Shown here one piece after another: positions 10,987 through 19,700 of a DNA stretch of 25,449 bases (position 1 is the stretch's first letter; each line of letters starts with the position of its first letter). Made by a program: the position numbers and the translations under genes. Source of the DNA: a virus; the IMG/VR virus record IMGVR_UViG_3300042445_000919, positions 1-25,449 of that record; one strand, 5' to 3'. The notes beneath the pieces are model-generated. The model saw nothing but the letters and a program-made list of their open reading frames with translations. It did no database searches and was not told where the DNA came from.

Positions 10987-11079
10987 CTGTTAAAAACGCG
11001 GAACGCCTAGTAACCCCTTCCCTGCCTAGTAATGAAATAACATTTCGCGCCATTCACGGCGCTTCTAAAGGAGACACCA

Positions 11080-11445
11080 ATGGCCCCAAAGAAATCTGCA
11101 GATATGTACAGTAAGCCTAAGCCTACAAAGAAGCCCTATGTTACCTCTGCTAAAGAACCTGAATTACAGGGTGGCAGAACAGCTAGGGCTAAAGCAGATT
11201 ACAAAAAAGCCGTAAAGGGTGGAGCAGCAAAAGCTGCAAACAAACTTGTTAAACCACGCACAAAAGATGTTGCAATAGTAACTGGGATTAATATGGGAAC
11301 AACTAAAAAAATTGTTGTAGACCCACGTACCGCAGAAAAAAAGGCAATGGCTTCTCGTATTGTTAACGACAAATCTAAGAACGTTACGCGTGCCAAGATT
11401 GCCGAAATGAACGCAAAGAAAGCCCGCACCAAGAAGGCTAAGTAA
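11080..11445 (+). CDS. Lysine-rich basic protein upstream of the terminase
   Basis: AAAGGAG lies just before the ATG. The 121-residue product is about 22% lysine, with few acidic residues. It has a Lys/Pro/Thr N-terminus (MAPKKSADMYSKPKPTKKPY), a short central folded-looking segment (DVAIVTGINMGTTKKIVVDP) and a helical basic C-terminus (AEMNAKKARTKKAK). This resembles histone H1 tails or DNA-condensing proteins. The place before the large terminase is where a small terminase subunit often lies, but no HTH is visible here. A DNA-binding packaging or head protein is the best guess. The stop overlaps the terminase ATG (TAATG). Confidence 0.7.
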   Translation: MAPKKSADMYSKPKPTKKPYVTSAKEPELQGGRTARAKADYKKAVKGGAAKAANKLVKPRTKDVAIVTGINMGTTKKIVVDPRTAEKKAMASRIVNDKSKNVTRAKIAEMNAKKARTKKAK

Positions 11446-13310
11446 TGGCTGATAATTCAGCAGACATAGCCAAGCGAATTATCCTTGGCTGTGTAGCAGA
11501 AGGTATGACCATAGACGCGGCTTGTTCATCAGCCGGTAAGTCTATGAAGACTTATGAGTATTACCGTCGCACCGATAAGATCTTCTGCGACAAGATTGAC
11601 CGTACTAGGCTCGGTCTCAAGGAGAAGTCTTTCGCCTCTGGCGATGTCCACGACATTGACTTTACCGAGTTTAGAAAACGCTTCCTACACTCAAACACTT
11701 TTCCGCATCAGCAGAACCTAGTAGATATGATCGAAACTGGTAAACCTTCTTGGTTGCACCCCAGTATGAAGTATGAGCCAGGAGTGGCCAACAACCGCAT
11801 CCTGCTAAACATTCCGCCCAACCACGCCAAGTCAATGACCATTACGGTTGACTATGTAACTTGGCAGGTAGCTCGTAACCCTAACTTTAGAGTGCTAATA
11901 GTTTCACAGACTCAACGCCTAGCCTCAGACTTTCTCTACGCCATCAAGCAACGCCTGACTCATCCTATGTATGAAGACCTCCAGAGCGCTTATGCTGCTG
12001 GCGTAGGGTTTAACTCTAAGTCTGCCTCGTGGCAGGCTACCCGTATCACCTTTGGTGATGAGCTGCGTGAGACCGGTGAAAAAGACCCGAACATCGAAGC
12101 AGTTGGTATCGGCGGTCAGATCTACGGCAAGCGTGCCGATATGATTATTGTAGATGACGCTGTTACTTTATCTAACGCTAATGACTTTGAACGACAGATC
12201 AAGTGGCTAACCCAAGACGTTAGATCTCGTCTTAACCCTACTGGTAAGTTAATTATTATCGGTACCCGTGTAGCCTCAGTTGACTTATACAAGGAACTAC
12301 GCAACGAAGACCGATACCCTGGCGGTATCGTGCCTTGGTCATATCTTGCTATGCCGGCGCTTTTAACTGTAGATGATGAACCTGACAAATGGGAAACTCT
12401 TTGGCCCGCATCCGACCAACCATTTGATGGACAGAAGGAAGAAGAAAAAGATCCAGAGACTGGATTCTATCCTAGATGGAATGGCCGCAATTTATTTAAC
12501 GAACGCCAATCTATGGATGCTTCGACCTGGGCTTTGATTTATCAGCAACAAGATATCTCAGATGATGCCGCCTTTGACCCCGTATGTGTTCGTGGCTCTA
12601 TTGACGGTATGCGTAAGTCTGGCCATCTAGTTGCTGGCCACCCTGGACACCCCAGAGACTTAAATGGCTTTACCTACATCTGTGGTTTAGACCCAGCGAT
12701 GATTGGTGACACCGCAGCTATCTGCTATGCCATTGACCGCCAAACTAAAAAAAGGTACATAGTAGATGCTATTAAGATTAGCCGCCCGTCTCCAGCTGCT
12801 ATCCGCAATCTTATTTTTGATTGGACATCCCTCTACTCCCCCTCCGAGTGGATCGTCGAAAAGAACGCCTTCCAATCCTTCTTAACACAAGACGAAGGTA
12901 TCAGGATGCACTTAGCATCTAAGGGAGTACAGTTTAAGGAACACCATACTGGATCTAATAAATGGGATGCCGGTTTTGGTGTAGCTTCTATGTCTACCTT
13001 GTTTGGTACTAAGCAGTTCGATGGCAAGCACCATAGAGATAATCTAATACATCTGCCATCAGATCAAACTGAGAACATTAAATCTTTAATTGAACAATTA
13101 GTTACCTGGTCACCTAGTACTAAAGGCAAGACCGACTTAGTTATGGCGCTGTGGTTCTGTGAAATCAGAGCACGCGAGATGCTGAACTATGGTCAGTATG
13201 CCACCCATCATATGAAGAATCCATTTCTATCTCGGCAAGAGATAGGCAAGCGAACTGTTATCAATTTAGATGAAGCCTTCGCTGAACAAAACCGTATGCA
13301 AGTAATCTAA
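11445..13310 (+). CDS. terL: Large terminase subunit with HTH-like N-terminus
   Basis: This 621-residue ATPase-nuclease packages DNA into the prohead. The ATPase half has a Walker A-like IPPNHAKS (123-130), a strand LIVSQTQRLA, Walker B MIIVDDAV (233-240) and motif III LIIIGTRV (269-276). The RNase H-like nuclease half has CGLDPAMIGDTAA with Asp416, then WIVEKNAFQ with Glu472, and KTDLVMALW near the C-terminus as the third acidic site. The first 60 residues look like a phage HTH: AKRIILGCVAEGMTIDAACS, then AGKSMKTYEYYRR and FCDKIDRTR. That pattern is typical of small-terminase or homeodomain-like DNA binding, so recognition and motor may be in one chain. No separate small terminase was found nearby. 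Confidence 0.92.
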   Translation: MADNSADIAKRIILGCVAEGMTIDAACSSAGKSMKTYEYYRRTDKIFCDKIDRTRLGLKEKSFASGDVHDIDFTEFRKRFLHSNTFPHQQNLVDMIETGKPSWLHPSMKYEPGVANNRILLNIPPNHAKSMTITVDYVTWQVARNPNFRVLIVSQTQRLASDFLYAIKQRLTHPMYEDLQSAYAAGVGFNSKSASWQATRITFGDELRETGEKDPNIEAVGIGGQIYGKRADMIIVDDAVTLSNANDFERQIKWLTQDVRSRLNPTGKLIIIGTRVASVDLYKELRNEDRYPGGIVPWSYLAMPALLTVDDEPDKWETLWPASDQPFDGQKEEEKDPETGFYPRWNGRNLFNERQSMDASTWALIYQQQDISDDAAFDPVCVRGSIDGMRKSGHLVAGHPGHPRDLNGFTYICGLDPAMIGDTAAICYAIDRQTKKRYIVDAIKISRPSPAAIRNLIFDWTSLYSPSEWIVEKNAFQSFLTQDEGIRMHLASKGVQFKEHHTGSNKWDAGFGVASMSTLFGTKQFDGKHHRDNLIHLPSDQTENIKSLIEQLVTWSPSTKGKTDLVMALWFCEIRAREMLNYGQYATHHMKNPFLSRQEIGKRTVINLDEAFAEQNRMQVI

Positions 13311-13325
13311 CAAGGAGATAATAAA

Positions 13326-13709
13326 ATGGCAACTGCACCAAAGCCAAAGCCAAAGAAAGTATTACCAAAGCGACCAACAGGCGAACTTCCAAAAAGAAGT
13401 TCTGAATTAGCAAAATATATTGGTGGAAAAAATCAACAAGGGCAAGTAATTCCAAAAGAACTTAAATTAGATCTGCCTTCAGCGCGTGCTGCAGCTGGAA
13501 AATATAGAGAAAATGTAAAAAAGAATCCAGCTGGCGTTGCAGATCGATCTTGGATGCCTTTAAAGAAAGCAATTGGCCAAGTTAGAGCAGCTCAAAAGGC
13601 AGCTGATGCTAAACCAAAGCCAAAAGTAACATCAAAGCCAAAGCCTAAAGGACCTTACGAAAAAGATTATATGAAGCCACCTAAGACTGAAAAGAAAAAA
13701 AAGAAGTAA
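13326..13709 (+). CDS. Lys/Pro-rich disordered basic protein
   Basis: AAGGAG precedes ATG 13326. The 127-residue product has about 30 lysines (24%), many in PKPKPK runs at both ends, and ends in KKKKK. The middle has a short helical segment (SARAAAGKYRENVKKNPAG). It should be disordered and bind DNA or another polyanion. It lies between the terminase and the portal, unusual for a cellular-type histone mimic, and suggests packaging or a virion role. No enzyme motif is present. Confidence 0.7.
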   Translation: MATAPKPKPKKVLPKRPTGELPKRSSELAKYIGGKNQQGQVIPKELKLDLPSARAAAGKYRENVKKNPAGVADRSWMPLKKAIGQVRAAQKAADAKPKPKVTSKPKPKGPYEKDYMKPPKTEKKKKK

Positions 13710-13721
13710 TAGGAATTACCA

Positions 13722-14165
13722 ATGGCAGATATGAAGAAGCCTGTAGGCAAAGTTAGAAAAACACAAGCACAAATTGATGCTGAACTTGCTGCTTCTAAGA
13801 AGGCGTATGAGAAGTACAGAGCAACACGTCCTTCAAAAGAAAAACTTGCTGAGATGTACAACGCACAGCAGGCTCGTATAAATCGTTCAAAGACTGCAGC
13901 ACCTAAGCCAGCAGTTAAGCGTCCTGCAATTAAGCCAGCACCATTGGGTCTAGCACCTAAAGCTAAGCCAAGACCATTAGGTGTAGCACCTAAAGGATCA
14001 GCACGTAAGCCAGCAACACCAGTGCCTATGCCTAAAAAACCTTTACGCGGACCAGATGCTATCAAAGAATACCAACGTCAAGTATCACCTAAAGGTGTTA
14101 AGAAAACTGAATCAGGCGCCAAAAAAGGCCTTGATAAGAAGTATCCAGGATTGTACAAGAAGTAA
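13722..14165 (+). CDS. Lys/Pro/Ala-rich basic protein
   Basis: The 147-residue product is about 20% lysine. Residues 10-55 form a charged helix (KTQAQIDAELAASKKAYEKY). A Pro/Ala/Lys tail then has near-repeats PLGLAPKAKP and PLGVAPKGSA. The C-terminus ends GLDKKYPGLYKK. The composition is like histone H1 and like the two other basic proteins of this operon. AGGAA precedes the ATG. A role in condensing or guiding DNA in the head is an inference from charge and place. Confidence 0.7.
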   Translation: MADMKKPVGKVRKTQAQIDAELAASKKAYEKYRATRPSKEKLAEMYNAQQARINRSKTAAPKPAVKRPAIKPAPLGLAPKAKPRPLGVAPKGSARKPATPVPMPKKPLRGPDAIKEYQRQVSPKGVKKTESGAKKGLDKKYPGLYKK

Positions 14166-14174
14166 GGAACCCCA

Positions 14175-15932
14175 TTGCTATCAGTCAAAGAAGTTGACGC
14201 GAAGTTATCGCGCCTACGCTCACGCTCTGCAGCGCGAGATCAACGTATGCGCGATGTGCTCTCGGTGCGTCAAGGAGATATCTCCAAGGTATTTCCTTCA
14301 ATGTTTTCAGAGGACTATCCAAAGCCTCTGGTTGCAAACTTCATTGACGTAGCAGCGCGTGACTTAGCAGAAGCAATGGCACCACTGCCATCCTTTAACT
14401 GCTCAGCAACTAATATGGTTTCAGATGCAGCTCGCAAAGCGGCAGATACTAGAACTCGTATTGCTAACTTCTATGTTTCAAACTCTGATCTACAGCTACA
14501 GATGTATACCGCAGCAGACTGGTATAACACCTATGGTATGTGTATCGGTATGGTCGAGATGGATTACGATGACAACAACCCACGTATCCGTATGCTCAAT
14601 CCATTTGGAACTTACCCAGAGTTAGATCGCTATGGTCGCACCTTATCTTTGACTCAGGTTATTATCAGCGATGCTGAGACGTTAGCTGCCCAGTATCCAG
14701 AGTTCTACGAACAAATCCTTGGTAGAAACAACTACCAACTAGGTTCTCCTTATGTCTCAATGGTTAAATACCACGACAAAGATCAAGACTTGCTTTACTT
14801 ACCAGAACGAAAGAACCTAGTACTATCACGTACTCCTAACGTTCTTGGTAAGTCTATGGCACGTACCGTGATGCGTTCATCTTTAGATGGCGAAGCACGC
14901 GGTCAGTTTGATGATGTGCTCTCCGTTCAGCTTGCTCGTGCTCGCTTTGCGATCTTACAGATCCAAGCAGCAGAGAAATCTATCCAAGCACCTATTGCTA
15001 TTCCACAAGATGTTCAGGAACTTGCCCTCGGCCCTGATGCCATTATGCGTTCTGCTAATCCGCAAGGCATCCGCCGTGTTCCATTAGAACTTCCCGCTGG
15101 AGTATTTACTGAATCCGGTGTATTAGAACGTGAACTTCGTATGGGTGCTAGGTACCCAGAGTCACGTTCAGGTAACATTGACGCATCCGTTGTTACAGGT
15201 CGTGGAGTCCAAGCGCTACAAGCTGGCTTCGATACACAGATCAAGGCAGCACAAGCACAGTTTGCTAGATTGTTTACCGAACTTGCCTCACTTTGCTTTG
15301 AAGCAGATGAGCAAATCTTTGGTGGAATCCCTAAGACTATTAAGGGAACCGATGACGGTACACCTTATGTACTTAAATACAGTCCATCTCGTGATATTAA
15401 AGGCGAGTATGGCGTAGATGTACGCTACGGAATTATGTCTGGTATGGATCCTAACCGTGCCATCATTGCTTTACTACAAATGCGTTCAGACAAACTCGTT
15501 TCTCGTGACTATGTACGTCGTGAGATCCCTATGGATCTAAATGTTACTCAGGAGGAACAACGTGTTGATATTGAAGAAATGCGTGATTCTCTGCGTGTTG
15601 CTGTTGCACAGTATGCTCAGGCGATTCCGGCTCTCGCGGCGCAGGGGCAAGACCCTTCCGAGATTATCAGCCGTATCGCAACTGTTATCCAAGGTCGGCA
15701 AAAGGGCCAAGCACTAGAGAACATTATCGAAAAAGCATTTACACCAGCACCAGAGCCAATGATGCCACCACAGATGCCAGGTATGCCTGGCGCAGAACAG
15801 ATTCCAGCAGCAGGTGCGGCCTCCGCCCCTGCCTCGCAGCAACCTCCAAATCCACAAGGCGGTATGGCCCCTGCTGCTGGTCAAAAACCCGATATAGCCC
15901 AACTACTAGCTGGTATTACCGGCGCCGCATAA
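14175..15932 (+). CDS. Portal protein
   Basis: This 585-residue protein follows the terminase and two basic proteins, the expected place for the portal. It has the typical make-up: a helical N-terminus (residues 5-60), 'L-V-A-N-F-I-D-V-A-A-R-D-L-A-E-A-M-A-P-L-P', then MYTAADWYNTYGMCIGMVEM and the wing-domain strands NPRIRMLNPFGTYPELD. A long helical stem follows, around LQAGFDTQIKAAQAQFARLF. The C-terminal tail is rich in Pro, Met, Gly, Ala and Gln (about 520-585). The start is TTG at 14175 with AAGGA upstream; there is no ATG nearby. The dodecameric ring would carry DNA in and out of the head. The assignment rests on size, order and pattern, and is quite secure. Confidence 0.85.
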   Translation: MLSVKEVDAKLSRLRSRSAARDQRMRDVLSVRQGDISKVFPSMFSEDYPKPLVANFIDVAARDLAEAMAPLPSFNCSATNMVSDAARKAADTRTRIANFYVSNSDLQLQMYTAADWYNTYGMCIGMVEMDYDDNNPRIRMLNPFGTYPELDRYGRTLSLTQVIISDAETLAAQYPEFYEQILGRNNYQLGSPYVSMVKYHDKDQDLLYLPERKNLVLSRTPNVLGKSMARTVMRSSLDGEARGQFDDVLSVQLARARFAILQIQAAEKSIQAPIAIPQDVQELALGPDAIMRSANPQGIRRVPLELPAGVFTESGVLERELRMGARYPESRSGNIDASVVTGRGVQALQAGFDTQIKAAQAQFARLFTELASLCFEADEQIFGGIPKTIKGTDDGTPYVLKYSPSRDIKGEYGVDVRYGIMSGMDPNRAIIALLQMRSDKLVSRDYVRREIPMDLNVTQEEQRVDIEEMRDSLRVAVAQYAQAIPALAAQGQDPSEIISRIATVIQGRQKGQALENIIEKAFTPAPEPMMPPQMPGMPGAEQIPAAGAASAPASQQPPNPQGGMAPAAGQKPDIAQLLAGITGAA

Positions 15933-15950
15933 AAAAGGAGGAGGTGTAAT

Positions 15951-16094
15951 ATGAATAAAGGATCACGTGCAGCAGCACCTATGTCAATGCCAACTGAAGG
16001 TAAGAAGGATACTTCTAAGCCAGCAGGACCAGGCAAGGTAGTACCATCAATGATGCCAGCAGGACGTAAAGGCAACGCAGTTAAAAAAGGATAA
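15951..16094 (+). CDS. Small basic Met/Pro/Lys-rich protein (47 aa)
   Basis: A very strong ribosome site, AAGGAGGAGGTG, precedes ATG 15951. The 47-residue product (MNKGSRAAAPMSMPTEGKKD and onward) is basic, disordered and ends in NAVKKG. It looks like a short relative of the Lys/Pro-rich proteins upstream. The unusually good ribosome site suggests high expression, as for a structural or scaffold helper. Confidence 0.6.
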   Translation: MNKGSRAAAPMSMPTEGKKDTSKPAGPGKVVPSMMPAGRKGNAVKKG

Positions 16095-16117
16095 ATTTTT
16101 TATAGGAGGTGTACTGG

Positions 16118-16333
16118 GTGAGCAACAATAAGATTCCTCGCCCAGTGCGCCTTTCTGATTTTCTAGTAATACTTACAGGTTTTATTCACAACATAGCACA
16201 AACATTTGAAGCTATGACAGGTGAACTAATGGAACTATCCATTTACCATTCTAACCAAAAGACGGAAACTATCCGTGCTTGGGAAGATATGTCCGCAGAT
16301 TTAGAAAAGTTAGGAGAAGAAACAGATGGCTGA
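16118..16333 (+). CDS. Small helical hypothetical protein (71 aa)
   Basis: I chose GTG 16118 because AGGAGGT ends seven bases upstream. The product (MSNNKIPRPVRLSDFLVILT and onward) has a mildly hydrophobic helix at about 10-35 (DFLVILTGFIHNIAQTFEAM). A charged helix follows (KTETIRAWEDMSADLEKLGE). It may be a peripheral membrane or coiled-coil protein. The stop overlaps the next gene by 8 bases. Confidence 0.6.
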   Translation: MSNNKIPRPVRLSDFLVILTGFIHNIAQTFEAMTGELMELSIYHSNQKTETIRAWEDMSADLEKLGEETDG

Positions 16334-16730
16334 ACCAATGAATCCATTGGCCGGAGTTTCAGGTCCTGGCAAATACGCAGTTAGAACAGATAAATTAAGT
16401 ATGGGTTCTACAGCATACGGCGAAGGCGTAGAGACATCGGCAATTAAGTCAGGTGCTCCGCTTTCAACAACTCCAGATCAACGCCCAATGCCAGCCGCTG
16501 AAGTACGCGAAGCTGCAATGGCGCCAGTAACAGGTTTATATGATCCATCTTCACGCCCAGGCGAAGCAGTAACTTCTGGTATTGATATGGGCGCAGGCTC
16601 AGGATCTTCAGCTTTAATGATGAAGAAGAACACCGTTAAACTTTCAGATTCTCTAGTACAACTATTGCCTTTTGACACCACCGGTGAGATCGCAGTGTTA
16701 TACCAAGAAGCGCTAGCGCAAGGTAACTGA
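16326..16730 (+). CDS. Hypothetical head-operon protein (134 aa)
   Basis: The product (MAEPMNPLAGVSGPGKYAVR and onward) is low-complexity, rich in Gly, Ala, Ser, Pro and Met for about 95 residues. A helical end follows (TVKLSDSLVQLLPFDTTGEI, LYQEALAQ). GGAGAAG lies upstream, and the stop shares a base with the ATG of the giant gene. Short partners of this kind next to portal genes are often virion or assembly proteins; no family is recognised. Confidence 0.6.
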   Translation: MAEPMNPLAGVSGPGKYAVRTDKLSMGSTAYGEGVETSAIKSGAPLSTTPDQRPMPAAEVREAAMAPVTGLYDPSSRPGEAVTSGIDMGAGSGSSALMMKKNTVKLSDSLVQLLPFDTTGEIAVLYQEALAQGN

Positions 16731-19700
16731 TGGCTGATAATGTTAAAGCAGCAGCGCTAGCCGCAAACCTACAAGGTGAATCAAAGAAGCAAGTTGACGA
16801 TATGGTCAAGGCTCTCTTTGTCCATAAAGAATTATCTAACTTACCAGCTGATGTTGCACAAGCAAAGTATTCTAAATTGCCACCAGACCAACAAGCAGAT
16901 ATTGTTAAAAAATTTGGAACAGAAGATCCTATTACTAAACCATCTCGTGGTTGGTTTGGAACTGCTTGGCATTATGCAGCAACACGTAACCCAATTACAC
17001 TTGCGTTTAAGGGTGCCATAGAATTATCTGATCTTGCTACACGTACTTATCGTGCTATTGCTATTCCAATGTCTCAAGGCGAGATTGGCTTTGCTTGGGA
17101 TCAAGCTAACGATAAAGGCGATAAGGTATACAACGAAGGCCGTATTGAAAAGGCTAAGTCAAAGTATGGCCAAGACGCAGTTGATATTGCTATGCGTATT
17201 AAGTCAGGCGAAGATATAGGCAAGTTATTTGCTACCGCTACTCCTGGACAACAGAAGTACATTATGCTTGCTGATCCTAATAACAAGGTCATACCAGGCG
17301 TAGACGATATTGAAGAAGAACGTGGACTATTTAATGACGTTCTATCTGAAGTAGATCGTGCTAAGTTTTCACCAGGACGTCAGTTAGCTAACGCTATTCT
17401 TCCTGAAGAACTTGAGAAAAACGGATTAGCCTACGGTTTAGTATCTGGCAGCGTAGATACAGCATTTCGTTTATTTGCAGACCCGCTTGTTGTAGCATCT
17501 AAATTAAGATCTCTATATGTAATTGGTAAGTATTCTTTAGATGTAATGGCTAAAGGCGAAAAGGTAATTGAGTACTTTGCTAAGCCAACTACTGTTGCCT
17601 TCTGGGATCAATACGGAACTGCCTTGGCTAAATATACCGGACTACAAAAGTCCAATAGCAATGGAAAAGAATTAGTAGAAGCGCGTGATGATCTTAAAAG
17701 ACTAGCACCTGAGTTTGGTCAAGAAGTAATTAGAGTACTTCAAAAGGCTGAAGTAGTAGATGCTAATACTGCAAAAGGTTTTTTACTAAACACAGAAGAA
17801 GCTATTAATCTATTAAAAGGATCCGTCGGGCGCAAGCGCGTAATACTTCCTCGCTTAGATTTACAACGTAAAACACGTATAGCAATCGTTACAGGCGCTG
17901 ATAGAGTTATTAGTATTGATAAATATGCTCCTAGAATTATGGATGACCTATATGGTCAACTATCAGATACAGATGGAATCCTTAAAACACTTTCTGAAGA
18001 TAGTACGATTCTTGGCGAAAAGGTAAAGCAATCTCAAGATCTAAAGAAGTTTGTACGTCTACCATCTAGGGCTATTGGAGCACGCTTAGATAGGTTTAAG
18101 GCAAAGTTTAACATTGCTCCTATGTTCAAAGATGACTTATTTGATGTTACTGCAGCAGATGCCTCAACACAGGTTTATCGTTTAGCACGCTTAGTAATGA
18201 CTAAGTACGATGCAAGAGTAATTTCGGAAACCTTTGAAGCAACAGATGATGTTGGCAAGCGCAAGGAAATGGTTAAAGGCGTCTGGGGAACTATTGCAGA
18301 AGCACGTGGCCTAAACCTTACAGAAGCTGGTCAAAAGATTGTTAACCAGACTATTACTAAAGGTGAATCAAGGTTCTCTGTAGCAAACTTTGCTGATGAC
18401 TTTCCAGAACTTGGTGTATATCCATCTGACTACAATCCTTTTATGACCACGCCTAGCCTTGTAGATATTGACAGAGCAGCAGCGCGTAGCGGTCTTATTA
18501 ACAGAATGTTTGGTCAAGCCAATAAAGAATGGGTAGACAATATGACCGGATACTGGTCATTCCTAACCCTTGCTGGCCCACGTTATGCTATCCGTAACGC
18601 ATCTGAAGATCTAATGGTTCACCTGGCTATCGGTGGCAGCCCTTGGGGTCTTGCTAAGAGTCGTTATCTTTCTACTCGCGTTAATACAGCCCTAGAAGGC
18701 GCAAGAAAAACTAGCACTTGGAACGATAATCCACTAGGTGGAGTTCTAAGAATCCTTAATAAAAAAGAAGCCGGTAAATTTGAGGCTGAAATTACAGCTG
18801 TTGACGATATGATTGTTAAAGCACGTGATGAAATTAAATTAAAAAGAGAAGCAATGAAGATTACAACAGATCCTGTTGTCAAAGCATCTCTTGCTGGCGA
18901 AATTGAAACACTTAAAGCATCTACAGCAGGTGGCGCAGTAGGTCAGACTCGTCGCATTATTGCTACATCTCTTACATCTGGGCGAGTTAATCGCTTACGT
19001 GAAAGAATGGGTATGAAACCTATGTTTGAAGATGAAGCGGCAATTCTTGCCGAGCATCTTATCTACGGAAACTTAGATAACTCTTTGGCTATGGTCTCTG
19101 AAGGCGCAAGTAACTTTGCTACTGGTGGAGATTACATAACAAGAGCCACTAATTTTACTCGCGCACACGGAGTTCGTAGCGAAGCCCTAGTAATCAACGA
19201 GCCAAAAGCTGCAAAGTATGGAATAGCAAAAGATGGTCGTAAGATTGATAAGCGTGCGTTACGTAATCAAGATGAGGCAGCGCTACTTACCTGGCTTATG
19301 CGTATTAACTACATCGCAAACGACAGACTTGGTGCTGTTGCTATGGCAAACCTTAGTAACACAGCAGAAGGCAAGGCTATTGCTATACAAAAGATTATGG
19401 ATTGGATGGAAAAGAACCCATCTTTTCGTAAGGAAGCTCAACTTGCAGCAAAAGGCATTGATGAAAGACAACACGCTGAGATTGCTTACAATAGAGCACA
19501 AGAAGTATTTGAAAAGAGTGGAAGTAAAGAAGAAATCAACTTAGATCTTCTTAATAAGATTCGTGTGCAGAATGACCAAGGAGAATATATTATCTCTGGT
19601 CAATTATCACTAGATGATGTATCTAAGTTTGATGATGCAGACATTCCAGCCTATGTGCTTGGACCTGTATTGGTTCCTTTATCAGAATCAGGCAATGTAA

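Larger units (their letters stand above)
10226..11079. other. Divergent intergenic control region (854 bases)
   Basis: This is the only long stretch without a convincing full-size gene. It separates the - strand accessory block from the + strand head operon. It holds a - strand promoter, a leader hairpin, G-rich GGTTAG repeats, a GGCAGACAG repeat cluster, several inverted repeats and a structured leader in front of 11080; each has its own entry. A replication origin or packaging site could also lie here, since repeats and structure are dense and the terminase is next door. That is inference. Confidence 0.7.

Noticed and set aside
10865-11053. 62-residue - strand frame across the leader hairpins
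   Set aside because: It crosses strong palindromes and has no sensible composition or ribosome site.
13667-14065. 132-residue - strand frame rich in Gly/Ala opposite the Lys/Pro-rich genes
   Set aside because: It is the complement of repetitive Lys/Pro/Ala codons, with no ribosome site.
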